Source: Pipra filicauda (Eukaryota; Chordata; Aves; Passeriformes; Pipridae). Taken from it: a DNA stretch of 64,000 bases. This document shows, piece after piece, positions 20,201-33,600 of this stretch. The notes under the pieces were generated by a model, which worked only from the letters and a program-made list of their open reading frames with translations, did not search any database and had not been told where the DNA came from. The first letter of the stretch is position 1. The number at the start of each line of letters is the position of its first letter. The DNA is taken from contig NW_024104667.1 of assembly GCF_003945595.2 (NCBI RefSeq), positions 1-64,000 on the forward strand, given 5' to 3'. A program made the translations under genes and the position numbers.

Positions 20201-21683
20201 TCAGAAATATGTGGTCTTACCAAAACCAGAAAGATGGTAAGTATAGCTTCAAATCTGTTTTATCTACTACTTCTAAATGCAGTTAGCTAAAATGGCACAT
20301 ACTTGATGATGGAGAATTCTCAAATATTTATACCTTTTGATGGATGTGTGGAGAGACGAAGTGAAGAAATAAAGTGTGTGTTTCCCTCTCAAAATATTTC
20401 CCTTATATTTTCAAGTAAAAGACATCTGAAGGCTAGGAGTGGAAAAGAAAATGGGTTGACCTCAGTATATTTAATTTGATAAAGATCTGCTGTAAATATA
20501 AAAGGAAAAAACACTATTGCCTGTGTTTCTGGCAGTGTATACTGAATTCCTGCCACAAAACTGCTGTTGTGTCCTTATGGAGACATGGAAAGTTATCTCA
20601 TCTCTGCTACTCACTTTTGTGATTTTCTTAAATTCTTTGTCTTCCATGAAGTATTTCTGCATTTAAAATACCAGAAAATAAAAAACAGCAACAGAAGTCT
20701 AAAACTATTATCTTGATCAGAGAGATGGCTTAGGCTTGTCTAGTATCCCAGGTAGGATTTCTTCTATCTGTGCAGCTGAACAGAGTCAAGATGTTATCTC
20801 AGTCTTTTTGCTTGCAGGACCTAACATGGAGAAGAAAACCCAGACTTCTTTCCACCTCAGCAAACCAGCAGGGCATGTCCACAGCTGCATGCTTGCTGTT
20901 AATCATCAACATGACATGAATCAACTCTGAAATGGAACCTTCATAGCTTAGAATAGTCCTGAGCCTATGGGCAGTTACCTATGGGTAACTACATGTTGCT
21001 GATAGAGTATGCCATTATTTCAGGTTTGACTGCATGCTGAACACCTATATGGCTCCAGACTTGTAGGGCTGCTTCATGCATTGTTTCCCCATACCCTGTG
21101 CTCAATCTAGGTGTAACTCTGTCAGCCTACTGCAATCTGTAGAATGATGTCTACTGCAATCTGTAGAATGATGTCTTCTGGTTCATGGTGTGAGTTGTTC
21201 CTTGGGGTTCTTGCCCCAGAGTTTGCGTATTTCAACTGCTGTTACTGAGAAGGACTCAACCCTTTTTAAATGGTGAGAGTTCCTCAGTGTACATGCATTT
21301 CCCCAAAAGGAGCATGCATTTTCCTTGGGAATGCTATTCTATTCTTTTAGAAATAAAAAACTAATATAAAAACATACTTTTCTGAAAAAAAATCCTGGCA
21401 ATGGGTTGTGCTGTTAACTCTACAAGACTATTTTGTGAAAGTATAAATTCATATAGTTAATGGGATTAATATTTAAATGTATTTGTTTTATTTCTGTATT
21501 TCTAGGGCAATGTCAGTGAAGCCATCAATAGGTTTGTTAGCTGTAACAGAAAATATTATTCAGCCCTTTATACCATCCATTATTTAGCAGCCATCATTAA
21601 AAACATTCTGTAGTCATTAATAATCTTGAAAGGACTTGTTATATGGAAATATGTGGCATTAAAATACAAATTACAGTTACCTT
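17251..21683. other. AT-rich DNA, no gene seen
   Basis: No ORF above about 70 codons, no recognisable exon, repeat family or RNA gene. It may be intronic or intergenic. The one structured spot is the tandem duplication at 21127-21176. Confidence 0.6.
21127..21176. repeat. Perfect 24-bp tandem duplication
   Basis: CTACTGCAATCTGTAGAATG plus ATGT occurs twice head to tail without a mismatch. It is probably a recent replication slip. Confidence 0.95.
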
Positions 21684-22605
21684 TGTCTCGGTTTGAGACA
21701 AATGGAGCAGCAGAGACCTCGGACGGAAGTCTCCTTCCTCCAATTCAATACCCCTGGTTCTCTCCAATACAGAGAGAGAGAGAGACGGAACACGCCTGGA
21801 TATAAGTGAAAACATAACTTTATCAAGAAGAATGCTAAACAGTAGTGATAAAACTGGTTTAAGCTAACCAGAAAAATTCCCAAGTTCCCACCCACCTGGC
21901 CTCCCCCCATCCATTAAAACCTGGCAGGAATGGTTTGGATGATCAATGTTGGAGTGAGGCTGCAGTGCTGGCACAGGCAGTTGGAGCAGGGATATGACTG
22001 GAAGGACCCACAAGACACTCACCAGATCCAGTGATGAGACCTGGTCACTGCAACTCCGATGGTGGTTGCAGCCCTGATCCGCTGAGGTGGTGGTAGAGGC
22101 CTGGGCGGTAGAAGTCCCATAGAGTGAGGAAAGGAGACCCTCGACCTACCAAGTGGAATATGAATGTGGTCTTTATTGGGTTCAGGGTAGGTGGGAATGC
22201 CTCTGGTGCCTCCCCTGGGGCCAGGGGATGACTAATACGGGATCACGGGACATTTCAAGAGTCTTTGACACCTTCTAAGCACAGGTGGATCCATTATGGC
22301 CATCAGGAGAGATTAATATCTTCAGGCCATGTGAGTGAATTGTCCTGGTGTCTCCTTGAAGGGAGTTATCACAGATGAGTCATTTGTGTAATGACAAAAA
22401 AACAATACCCAACTGATAGCCTGAGGTGGCAGGTGTGCACACCCTCTGAGTAATCAGCCTTCCAGTCTTTTCGCACTGGTGGATACATTCTTCTCCTAGG
22501 GGAGTACCACTCTTAGCTTAAGTCCCTCCCCAAAGTCTAAATTAGTAGGCATATTTGGAGAAATGAGAAAAAGTGGATACCAGAGTCTCTGTGTAACCCA
22601 GGACA
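21684..22605 (-). repeat. Solo LTR (diverged type A relative), minus strand
   Basis: Plus-strand edges are TGTCTCGG and CAGGACA, flanked by perfect 5-bp duplications ACCTT (21679-21683 and 22606-22610). The stretch around 22360-22440 (GAGTTATCACAGATGAGTCA ... AGCCTGAGGTGGCAGGTGTG) matches the LTR at 26896-27683. Its 3' end differs from type A proper. It is a recombination product of an old provirus. Confidence 0.85.
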
Positions 22606-25600
22606 ACCTTGAAGTCCCAGGCACTGATATCAATCACTTAGTGTCCTGTCATTATTCAGCAATAGTATAATTTTGTATGCTTGCCTTGTCATTCCTACCA
22701 GAGAGTGGGTGCTTGTGGAAGTATATTTTAATTGCATTTACAGCATGAGGCAGAGTTGAAATGACAACTGATGAGATGTAGGAAAGAGGAACCTCTGTCT
22801 GTGCTGCAATTACAAGCAACTTTTGTTTGCACTGTATATTAAAAAAGCTAAGTCTTGAGAAGGGTCCAAGTATTCAAAGGGTTTTTGAATGATGGTGTTT
22901 CTACCCCAGTCCCCAGGAATACACAAAGAAAAGCAAATCAATAGAATATGTTACTTAGAAATGTTTCACATAACCTAAACATTCAAAACTCTTTATGGGA
23001 TTATAACTGCATACTAATGCTTTGCTTGTCACCTCACTGTTGGCTTATAAACCCCAGTGGTGAAAACACACAAATGTGACCATAGTTTTGCTCACCTGCA
23101 AGAACTAGTGTTTCCTCATTAGGAATCCAGGTTCAGTGCTGTTCGCTGGTGAAGGAACATCGCCCTTCTCTTCTTATCCCTCTGCACTGGTTCTGTGCAT
23201 TCATATATGCCAGCTCTAGCGTCTGTGCCCTCTTTCTTCTAAACTTTTGACCTTTTTGGCAAAAGCTAAAGCCAAAGAAAATTGTTTTTCAGTTATACTT
23301 GTTGATCCTGGTCTGGCTCGTCATAGTTTTATTTCCAAAGGTTCAACTTGATTCTGCTAATTCAAAGTAGGATGAACTCCATTGATATGTTTTTGTAAGT
23401 ATACAGGTTTTTTAGAATGGCTATTTTAAAGAAAGAATAGTTTGAGGCATGGAAGTAAATGACAGAAAGGGATGGGATTTGGTGTGATGGTTTTCTTGGT
23501 TACATAACAAATATTTTAGAAAAATGGGGAATGGAAGTTTTAATCCAGTTAGACTTCATGAAATTATGCTGATGTGTGATAAATTGGTTTTTAACCTGAA
23601 GGAGATGGGGATCAAAATTACAAAAGGAAGGTGGCATAGGTAACTGGCTGATGGAGAGGAAACAACATGTTGTGAAGAAGCAAGAGTTACAGGGGATTTC
23701 TACAGGAATTCTTCATGACCTTGGGGTTGACATTATTAGCAAATTAGGCCGACAGAATAGGAAGAACAAAAAAAATACAAACATTCAGAATGCCCTATCA
23801 GTGCAGAGGACTGTAGGACAAAAGAGGAAAAACATTTAATGACTGAGAGATGGAGGGATAAAATTGAGCAATGTAAGTGCAAAGATGGACATCTTTATGC
23901 TTAATGACAAAAAAATATTTCCTAATTTTGTAATTTGGCAATGACAGAAGAAGAGAAGGAGTAGTAGTGTAAAAGTGCCATTGCCTTCCTAGGAAGTGTC
24001 AGGCAAGACATTTTAGAGGCAAGAGGTTGGAGAAGCCATTGCTCAAGTCCCTGTGTAGAGTACTGCACCATCTTTATTCAAGAAATTTTGAACAAAGGTT
24101 GAGAAGAACAGGTAGGTTGAATGCGGACTTAGATCCAGGCTCTAAGATAAAAGCTTAGAGTGAACATGATTGCTGCAACTAAGTACATCAGAGAAGTAAA
24201 TGCAAGAGAAGGAGACGACCCATTTGAGCTGATGAACAATGTTGCTGAAATAAAGGGGTTTTCCTGGCTAGGAGTAAGATTTAACTGGACAAAGGAAGGT
24301 GTCAACCATCATAGCAAGGATGTTCAGGAAAGCATTTCTCAGAAGGTAATGGAGGGCCAGACACACTAGTTTTCAGATGGGCTTGGCATTTTTGAGAGAG
24401 GTGATCTGGTATGTGATTTGGTGTTTGAGAAATAATATTACTGCTTATACCAGTGGATGACTGATTTAATCTCAGTGATTTCTTTCTGTTCTATGTCTAC
24501 ACTGATGAATCTGATTTAGAAAGCAGTTAAGAAGTGGGAGAGCACTCTCACATACGCTGATGCTACTTTCCTGCTGTAAAAATATTTTCTCAACCTAATG
24601 GTTCATAATTCCCCAGTGGAGGATGAAGTAGAGCTACAGTGGTTTTGTGTACTTTAATCTCACCTAATTGAGAATACAATAGTAATGACTAATGAGAAGG
24701 AAAATGTTTGACATTCTTCATTATAGCCACAATGTTTTCAGTCATGGGAGATAAACAAGTCGTTACACCTGCTGGAATCTATGCGGGCAGAGATTGTTTT
24801 GAAATCATGTTTATCTTATACATTTATGTATTGGCACCCTTGGGAATATCATATAGACTTTTACCCTCTGAACTGGATGCCTGGCATGCATTCCCACCTT
24901 TTGGGAAAAGTGTCATTCTCAGTTTAATCTTAATGTTTTTGTACAAGAGATTATAAGATCTTAATTGTTTGCTGCAGTGACTGTTGTCTTGCAATTTAAA
25001 ACTTCAAAAGACAATGAAATAGGGCTATTCCAATAACCTTTGAGGCATCACAATTAGAAATTAATGACTCTTTTGAGAGACCTTCAACAGAACAACATGT
25101 CATCACTAACCAATTTCTGTTTAAATGCAATTTGAACTGGTGCTGTGATGTCAGCTAGACAAAATTTCTGTTCCCATGAAAAAATTAATGATTTGTTTAT
25201 TGTTTGCTTCCTCAATAAACATTTTATTACAATTAGTGATTTCATTCTGAGAAAGTGGAAAGGAAAATTTTTCTCCAGTATTTCCCCCTCACCGTTGTTG
25301 GGTTTTTTTTTTGACTGCTAGTATAATTTGACAAAAATTCATGGAAGATCAAGAAGAATTAGCTTAATGTAGTGATGAAAAAGGTCATTGGACAACAGAA
25401 GATTGGGCAAGTGGAGAACACAGAGGAAGATAGCAGAGGTCAATTGTTTGCTTTTCTCATGGGGAAGAAAGATGGCAGAGTTGGTAGGAAGGAGATGGGC
25501 AGGTGGGAAGGGACATGGGCAGGATGGAAGGGATATTTTGAACATTTTGGGGGAAGTCACTGAAATCTGTGGAATTTACACTGGAACAAGAAAAGACGTG

Positions 25601-26704
25601 GAAGAGAAAGGTCGTGAAAAGGGTAGCTGAGATTACGGGTGTAGAATTCTATTACACTGGAGAAATTGAGTAGTTTATTGTAGAAAATGTCAGGCCAGAA
25701 GGAGAAAATGGCTGATGTTTGCTGGAAGCAGTTGTTCTGCTCTGGGATTTTCCTGAGGGATACTGGGTATATCCAAGAGCTGAGAATAAGGGGGATAAGC
25801 AAGGACTAGTGACTGTTGGGACAGGCACTGTAAGATGATAGAAATATCCTATCTTGTGTGAAGAAACTTTACAGAGCTTTGTTATACAGGATATAATCAT
25901 TCTAGATGGATGTACCCCAGTGACAGACAATGTCTGCACATATTGCAGGTACAGGTGTCAGACACTGTCACTCTTTGTTTATCATGAGTAAATGAACTTT
26001 ATTTTCTGAGTTGTTTTTTTAATTACCAGTTACCATGAGAAAGAATTGTTGAATTTAACCTTTCATGTTGTTTAGTTAAATTACATTTATCTTCTCTAAA
26101 CCTTCAATTTCATGAAACAGCACTTCTCTTTCCTTTATTCTGAACTGTAAAAGGAAATCATAAAGTCTCTGATCACTCCCCAGCCTAAAATATGCAAGGG
26201 GAACATTATGTGATCTCTTCAGTGCATTGATTTGATCTTGTTTCTGAACTCGTTCACACTTTACTTGCCAAAAAGAGGTTCTTTTGCTATTACCTTTCTC
26301 CAAGGAATATTTTTAACCTTATTTTCTGCAAATCTGCAATGCACTCTTTTTGTGAAGTGACTTTTCCTCTTGAAAGGACATGTGCTGTTTTCAGTTTTCA
26401 CATTTTTCCATTGGTTTCTTTTTCTATTTTTAAAAAAGAAATAAAATTTGAAGATTTTCTTATAGATATAGAAGACTTGACTATCTGGGAATCTCAGGAG
26501 TAAAAAGGCAATCAAAATCAATTACACATTTTATTTTCTGTGGGTTTTTTTTTGGTTTCCCGAATGTATTTTGGTCATGCATGTGGCTGTTTTTTCACTG
26601 TGAGGGAAGCTGAGTGGTCCTTATATGAAATACTTTGGATAATCGATACTTGAATCAATTCAGAATGTATCATCTGTGCATGTATAGCAGTTATGCAAGT
26701 GTTT
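22606..26704. other. AT-rich DNA, no gene seen
   Basis: Scattered open frames of 60-95 codons on both strands show no recognised domain, no splice or promoter context and no codon pattern I can defend. No TE family is recognised. Confidence 0.55.
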
Positions 26705-26895
26705 GTGCTTTAACCCCAGCCGGCAGATTAGGCCCACACAGCTGCTTGCTCTTCCCCAACCAGAGGGATGGGAAGAGAATTGGAAGAGTAAAAGAGAGAA
26801 AACGCGTGGGTTGACGTAAGGCACTTCAGTAGATAAAGCAAAAGCCACACAAACAAGCAAAGCAAAATAAGAAATTAATTTATTGCTTTCCATGG
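26705..26895. repeat. Fragment of a passerine-type ERV LTR
   Basis: TTAACCCCAGCCGGCAGATT, then GGAAGAGTAAAAG and AAGCAAAGCAAAATAAG, recall an LTR (ERVK group) common in songbird genomes. It is truncated where the next LTR begins. Assignment is from memory of the family only. Confidence 0.6.
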
Positions 26896-27683
26896 TGTGG
26901 TGGTTTAAAAGTAAACCAGCAGGAGAACCGAATCCAACTCAAGAGAGATTATAAGTCAGAGTTGCAATTTACTAAAAGGATTACAATAAATACAGTGATG
27001 CAGAGAAAAAAAAACCCTGGTTTTAACTCACAAAGACAGATGTATAACCCAGCGCCCTGGGACAAGAACAGTGTTTGTTACCACTGTGCTGAGCACCATG
27101 TGGTCCCCCTGAGGAAAAGAAAACTTTTGGTCCGGATAATGGTCACAGTTCTTTCAAAGTAATGATGGCAGCCTTGTCAAGAGTGGCAGTTGCAGTCCTG
27201 TTGAAGTTCTGGTCTTCCTCTGGGTCTGACAAGTGGTACCTGAAGTCGAAAACCCCAAAGATTATATCTGCTCAGGTTCAGGTGCAAATGCCCAGTATCT
27301 CTCCTAGGGCAGGGAGTTTCACAATGGGTAATTTAACTCTATGAGTCACGGGGTATTTTTGGAATCTTTCATGGTCTAGGTCATTGCAGCTGCCTATTAT
27401 GCCAGTCCAGTGTGGCCCATTAGCAGAGATGACCCCTTGGGCTGGGTGTGAAGGTGCTAATGCCTTTCTGGAGAGGAGTTATGACAGCTGAGTCACTGGT
27501 GTGAAGACAAAGAAACACTCCCGTGCCCAGTTTGTAGCCTGAGGTGTCAGGTGTGCCCTGGGCAGCTGCTGAAAACGATCCAGTATCAGCAGTCCATCAG
27601 AAATGACATAGAGGGTGTAGAACAGACAGTTTTAGTTATACCCACGTTGTGATAAACTGGTCCCAGCCCCTGTAACTAGGACA
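26896..27683 (-). repeat. LTR, type A family, minus strand, diverged
   Basis: The minus strand begins TGTCCTAGTTACAGG with GCTGGGACCAGTTTATCAC and ends TTTAAACCACCACA, both matching the element A LTR (TGTCCTAGTTAGG; AAACCAGCACA). It is 788 bp. The flanks CATGG and ATACT do not match, so no target duplication is visible, perhaps because it lies against another LTR fragment. Confidence 0.8.
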
Positions 27684-30600
27684 ATACTCAACAACACGGA
27701 TATCTTCTCTTTATCACATTTATTTAGTACAATTACTTTGAGTACTTGAGATTTCAAACTTCTGCTACAGCTTTATTCATAAGAGCAAAAAGTTTTGATA
27801 CTTGCAGGTCCTAATACCCATGATGTGACTATACAATTGAGACAACAATTTATCCCTCTTCTAACAAAAGAACACTTAGCTAATGTACTGGAATTAAATG
27901 AATTGAAGCTTTATCCATATAGCCCATTTATGTGACAAATACTTGAAGGCTTGACTTCCCCCAGGAAGGCACCTGTTTAGGAAAATCTCTTCTTAAACCA
28001 GATCCTTTCAGATCTGAAGACATACATTCCTTTTGTATTTATTTCTTACAGAGGTGAAAGAGATAAAGAATGGAAATTGTTTCCATTTCAGATTTCATAG
28101 AGATTGCACCATGCACTCCCTGTTGGGTATATAGTAAAGAAATGAGGCTTTGAGAGACAGTGTTTTTAGCTCTTGCTGTATTCAACAGAAACAGCAGTAG
28201 TTTCTGTTGTGTATAAGGCCACTTCGTTTGGATGATGTGAAGAGGACTTCCATTCTTCAGAAGTATGTGATAATGAAAGCATGTTTTAATCTAGGAGATT
28301 TAAGAAATAAAGGCATCTCTTGGAATTTCTGTTCTACTCCCTTCATGCTTTGACACCCTCTTCTCTCTTTTTTTTTTTTCCCCACTGAATGGGACGGGGT
28401 GTTTATTTCCTCACATTGTAACTGCCACTGCTTCTTTTCTATACTTTAATAGCATTGCAGAATATCAAGGCGGGGTGGGGGGGAAAGGGGAAGAGAGATT
28501 TCTCAATGGCCACTGGCATTCCTCTTGGGAAAATTCACTTTACCTGTTCTGGTTTCATTTCACCATTTTTCTCATAAGACTTTTTATATTTTCTCATCAA
28601 GTTTTCTGTATAGTCAGTTTCATCCTTTTTCCTTCCCATCCTGCCCATTACTTCTCTCAAAATTGTATTATAACAGTATAATTGCTTCAATCTCTATTTG
28701 CTTTATTTATTTTTACTAACTGTACTCTAACAATCCTTACAATGTGTTCATTTCTAGACTGTAGATTTATAATCTAGAGTCTTGTTAAAATAGCATGTCT
28801 GGATCACTGAATGGGTGGAGAACTTCCTTTGCTTTTCTTAAGCTGATGCTTTCTTTCTTGCCGCTGTGACTGGGAGATAATTTGGGATACAAACTGTCAA
28901 GGTTCTGGAGTACATAAAAATAAACAACTTGTTTAGCAAAATGAAAAAAAAGGCAAGAAATACCTAAAGACACTTAAGCTGCTTAATAAAATTCCATGTT
29001 TCCACCAATGTGTTTGAATGTTTACTCTTTCATAAGGCAAATGTTTACTCTTTCAATTACAAAATATGTAATTGAAATTAAAATGCAAGACCTGAGAAAG
29101 TACTTATAAAATTCCACCGCTCTCTTTCTACTTATTTGATTTTCACTACTGTGATATTCATGCAACCTGCAGCCTCTTTTTGTTCCCTGTATGTCCAGTC
29201 ACTTGAGAGTTGGACTCAGTGATCCTTGTGGGTCCCTTCCAACTCAGAATATTCTGTTATTCTTCAAGAGAAGTAGGTGTTATTGCTAGGAGGTAGGTGT
29301 TTTCATTCCTATTTTATATATAGTTTCTTAGAATAAAGCAATTTAGGTGGCAGAAGCTGCAAAAAATATTTAAATGACCTTAAAATTCTAGCCTACAGTG
29401 ACGCAGAAAATAAGTCAGAATTTAAATGGTTCATATGGTTTACCTGATCTCTGCTTTGTGTCAGTGATAGTTCATCTGGTCTGATCTTATTCTTATAGGA
29501 AAAACTGTCTACTTGCTCCTTGTGCTCCTGACTCAAGCTGTGTTGATCAGTTGTACTGGAAATAACTGTTGGGGCAGTAGGAGAAAAGGTCTGCTTGTAA
29601 AAAGCTCTTGTACTTCTGTTGTATTTTGCTATTTTATTACTGTGATTAATTTTGTATAGTTTCCTCTATAGTTAATATGATTACATTTATTCTAGCTTTT
29701 GAGAGATTATATACTCAGAGATATTTCCTCTATTTAAAATAAGAAAACTATAATTTTTGAATTTTTTCAATGGGTCCATTGTACCATTCATTAAAATTCA
29801 AGGCTGACCTACTGTAGAACTCTCAGCAATGGTATATTATGCAAATACCAGCATGTTGAACACAGCACAGCTACTTTTGAAAGAATGAGCTAGGTTTTCC
29901 ACAAAATGGAAAAATGGTGGTGAAAAATACAGAAAAAACAAAGTATATTACTACGCTTTAAAAATGCATGCAATAAGAGAGTTTTTCTTTTCTTTGCTAA
30001 ATAAAGTTTTAAGCTAAGTTTATGCTGCCTCTTGCTTTTTAGCAAGGTCATGCAGGGTCATGGCAAGATGAAGAGATGTGTCAATGAATTGAGCATAAGG
30101 GCAGAGATGAGTATTCATCTAGTCTCCAACCTGTGACAAGATACATGCATTTGTAAGAAACTGTGATTCCTAAATAAGAATGGAACTGTAAGTACAGTAT
30201 CTTCCAAATTACTGAATTACACACCTTCTTATGTGAGTGGTTTTAGGGGCTAAATTGGGATTGTAGGCTAGAATAATTAAAAGGCCAGGCAAGTTGAAAG
30301 GATGCAAACAGAAAGCTTGTCTAGAGGCAATAGCAGTGAGAACAAATTAAGTTGTCAAAAAACAGATGATGCAATTTTGTTGGCTATGATTAATAGTGAA
30401 AAATTTTGAGAAGGAAAATGGGCTCATCTTAGCAATGTGAAGAGTGAATTAAAAAGTACTGTTTTATGTTGTGTTTACCTACATGTCTGACCTCTGACAT
30501 GATAAATATCTGTAAATCTGGCTGGAGGTTTTGGGAGTGATATACATCTTATTCATCTAAATACAGTCACCCTATCTAGTTTGTTTTTGAAAGGTTAATG

Positions 30601-33600
30601 ATTCTAGTGATTGGATTAGGTGGGAAAAATGCTCTCTTGGACAAAATGTGCTGGTCTTCCTTAAACTGCTGTGTAACAGGTGGACTCGGGTGTGTAGGCT
30701 TGGGGGAATCATCTCCCTCCCCTTTTCAGAGGTCTTTTGTATGTCAGTCAGGGCCTTAAAATGCCACAGAGAGGCCACAGAGAGGTGGAAATAAAGAAGA
30801 CATAAATAGTTCTTAGGAGATAATTTATTAGATGACTTTGAGCCTTTTTCTACTGGTTCTTGAATGATTAGTGAACAGAATGTGATTAGTACCCATATTT
30901 TTCATTATTTATAATAATTAGTTGAATGGTTTAGGAGGATATGAGGATAGGGGTATAAGGCTGTCAGTCTGTGCATTTGCTTCTGAATGACTCTCTGAAA
31001 TGACTTCTTTAAAAGAGATGTTAACTGCTAATAACATGCTATTTCTTCTGGCTCACCAAGGGCATGGGGTTTTTTTTTTACATTCCTGGACTGGAGAACT
31101 TTCACATCTTTTTAGATGATGCTCTTCTTCTCTCAACACCTCATATTGAAGTATTTATGTGCACATACCATCAGTGCTTTTCCCTTTATTACCTTGGGGT
31201 TTTCTGCAAATACGCTAGTGAACAAGCAGTTTTTTCCTCATGGACATACATCAGTATTGAAAAGAGTTCAGAAATGTTACCTATTTCAACAATGGTTCAT
31301 GATTTTTAAAAAACCAAATAAAACCCAAAAAACTTATTTGGTTTGGCACTCTACTTGAAACTTCATATGACAGAAAGAAATCAGCTACTTCAAGTATCTT
31401 TGACAGTCACCAGAGTTATCAAAATCCCACATGGTGTTACGCACTAGCCATGCCTCTCCTCCACCAGCATTACCTGGGGATCTAAGTGATATGAGAAGTT
31501 CAAAAAGGAAACCTTGAAGTTTCAAGCAGAGTGCCAAACCTGCCATCTTTTTATTAACTTGATCAATGATCCAGGTGTTTTACTAGCAGCTGCTCTGGGA
31601 GAACAGGCACATTATGTAGCTGACTCTCTACAAACAATGGGCACTGTAGATCCCAGTGGGGAAATTGCATTAGCTCTGCATGTAATTATATAAAGGGGAG
31701 AGATTTTTTATCTCCAGTCAGTGGCTTATAAAGTTACTAGTGTACTCATGCACACTAGTTACACCCTTTGTAATCAGTTCCTGTGTATTGTCATAATTAA
31801 TTATTATTCATTTGCTGAGGATCTTGTTAGGTTTGTTTGTTCTGAATTCCCTTCAAGAAGGATCAGTCACAGAAAGTGACTTTGAAGGGCATGAAGATAT
31901 TTCCAAATGTCCAAAACTCAGAGCCTGCTCTTGCTCTCTGGATGCTTTTTCAAAGCTTTATAGACAGGCCTATTCCCTCTACACTGTCACATTGGTTGAT
32001 CAGGTGTTATCCTCTGAGCCTGTCAACAGACTTGTCCATGGATTAGGATGAAGTTACAGGTATTGGAGGAGTTTCAACTCTCAGTAACTGACCAGCTTTA
32101 TTCTATACAGCTCAGAAAGTTCAAGACAAGGAATCCTCAGGTTACTAATACCATTGTTTTATATCTTATTGCAGTCAACTTTGTGTAATGAATCTTTTTC
32201 AAAATAAAGATAGAGTCATAGTATCAAATGCAGTCAATATTTGGTATCACAGTGGAGGGAATTTGTTCTTCTGAGAGCCAATGAACTTGTCATCAGTGAT
32301 AATGGCTTTTTTTGTTACAACTGTCTTGTCACTGGATTACAGTTTGAGCCACATACATCCTGCTATTTACTTGACATGAAATTTATATCCAGTAATTCTT
32401 AAGGACGCATAGGTTACTAGAGTACATAGGTATTACAACTTGTGTAAGTAAGGGTTTACACTTAAGAGTTTCTGGTGCTGTCACAGGTTAGATTATCACT
32501 CAAAATCTGCTCAGGCACCTTTTTCATTAAAAAAAAAAAACACAAAAAAGAAACATAAACCTCAAACATACCAAGAAATTAATAATGTCACCATGAGACA
32601 GCTAATTCCTTAGTAATGATCATAAATTCTGGTCTCTCTGCAGCTGAAGGGATGAGGACCGGGATCCCCATTTTGTATTTCCACGATGATTAAAATCACC
32701 TTTGTACTGCATTTTCCTTTCATGTTCACTGCTTAGGGAAGTGCAGAGGTTTATTTTAAAGTACAGGAACTTCATCGTTTTTTTCTAAGAAGAAAGAGGT
32801 CAAAAGATTTATTTTGAGGTTTATTTTTAATCCTGGGACCAGCTCCTTGACCTAGGAAAGTCATTTGCCTACCCTCCTCTCTGTGGAAGACTGACTTACC
32901 AGCGCCATCTCATTGAGATTAGTGGCTGCCTCTTGTTTCCATGCTGATGCACCATCCTTGTTCAGGATCAGCAGGGACCAAACAGTCTTGGAAGGTGGAA
33001 GGATTTGTTTATTAGCCAAGGGAATTGCAACAGGAAGCAGCTGGGGGCTAGATAGTTGTAAGTCTGCTCTACCACATGATCAAAAGTACTAAGCAATTGG
33101 CTTGACATGTATCTTAATGCAGTGTGTATGAAGATGAATGTTTTCCAGCTGTACTTATTTTTCCTTTGTTTTTAAATGAATTGCTAATCTTTGTCCAACA
33201 CTGCAAGACTGAATGGGTAATATGAAAACAGGTATCTCTCTAAGGGAGATATTTCTATGGAATTTAGAGAAAGAAAAATAAATGTTAGTTAAGTCTGTGC
33301 TTAGTCTGGTGTTTTCAGTGGTGCCCTTCTGTTCTCTGATGATTTGTGGAATACACAGTGTTTCATGTTGTAGATAACTCCAGCTCAAAGCTGGGACATG
33401 TTGGTTTTAATAAAATGCATCTAAGCCTTAGAACCATTTAACATCTGGAAAGCAAGTTGTTAAAAACATAAAGTACATCTAATCCTGTGAGTTGCTCAGA
33501 GACTAGAAGAGGAGCTTTTTCTCTGTAGAGTGCTTTAAAGTTGTGAGCTGCTGAGACATTTAGCCCAGTGTGCTATTCAGGTTGTCAGGGTCATCTACCA

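Noticed and set aside
24708..24956. 82-codon hydrophobic open frame
   Set aside because: No domain, promoter, splice sites or neighbours support it; AT-rich DNA gives such frames by chance.
31812..32051. 79-codon open frame with a signal-like start and several Cys
   Set aside because: No recognised family, and no supporting context. It may be chance.
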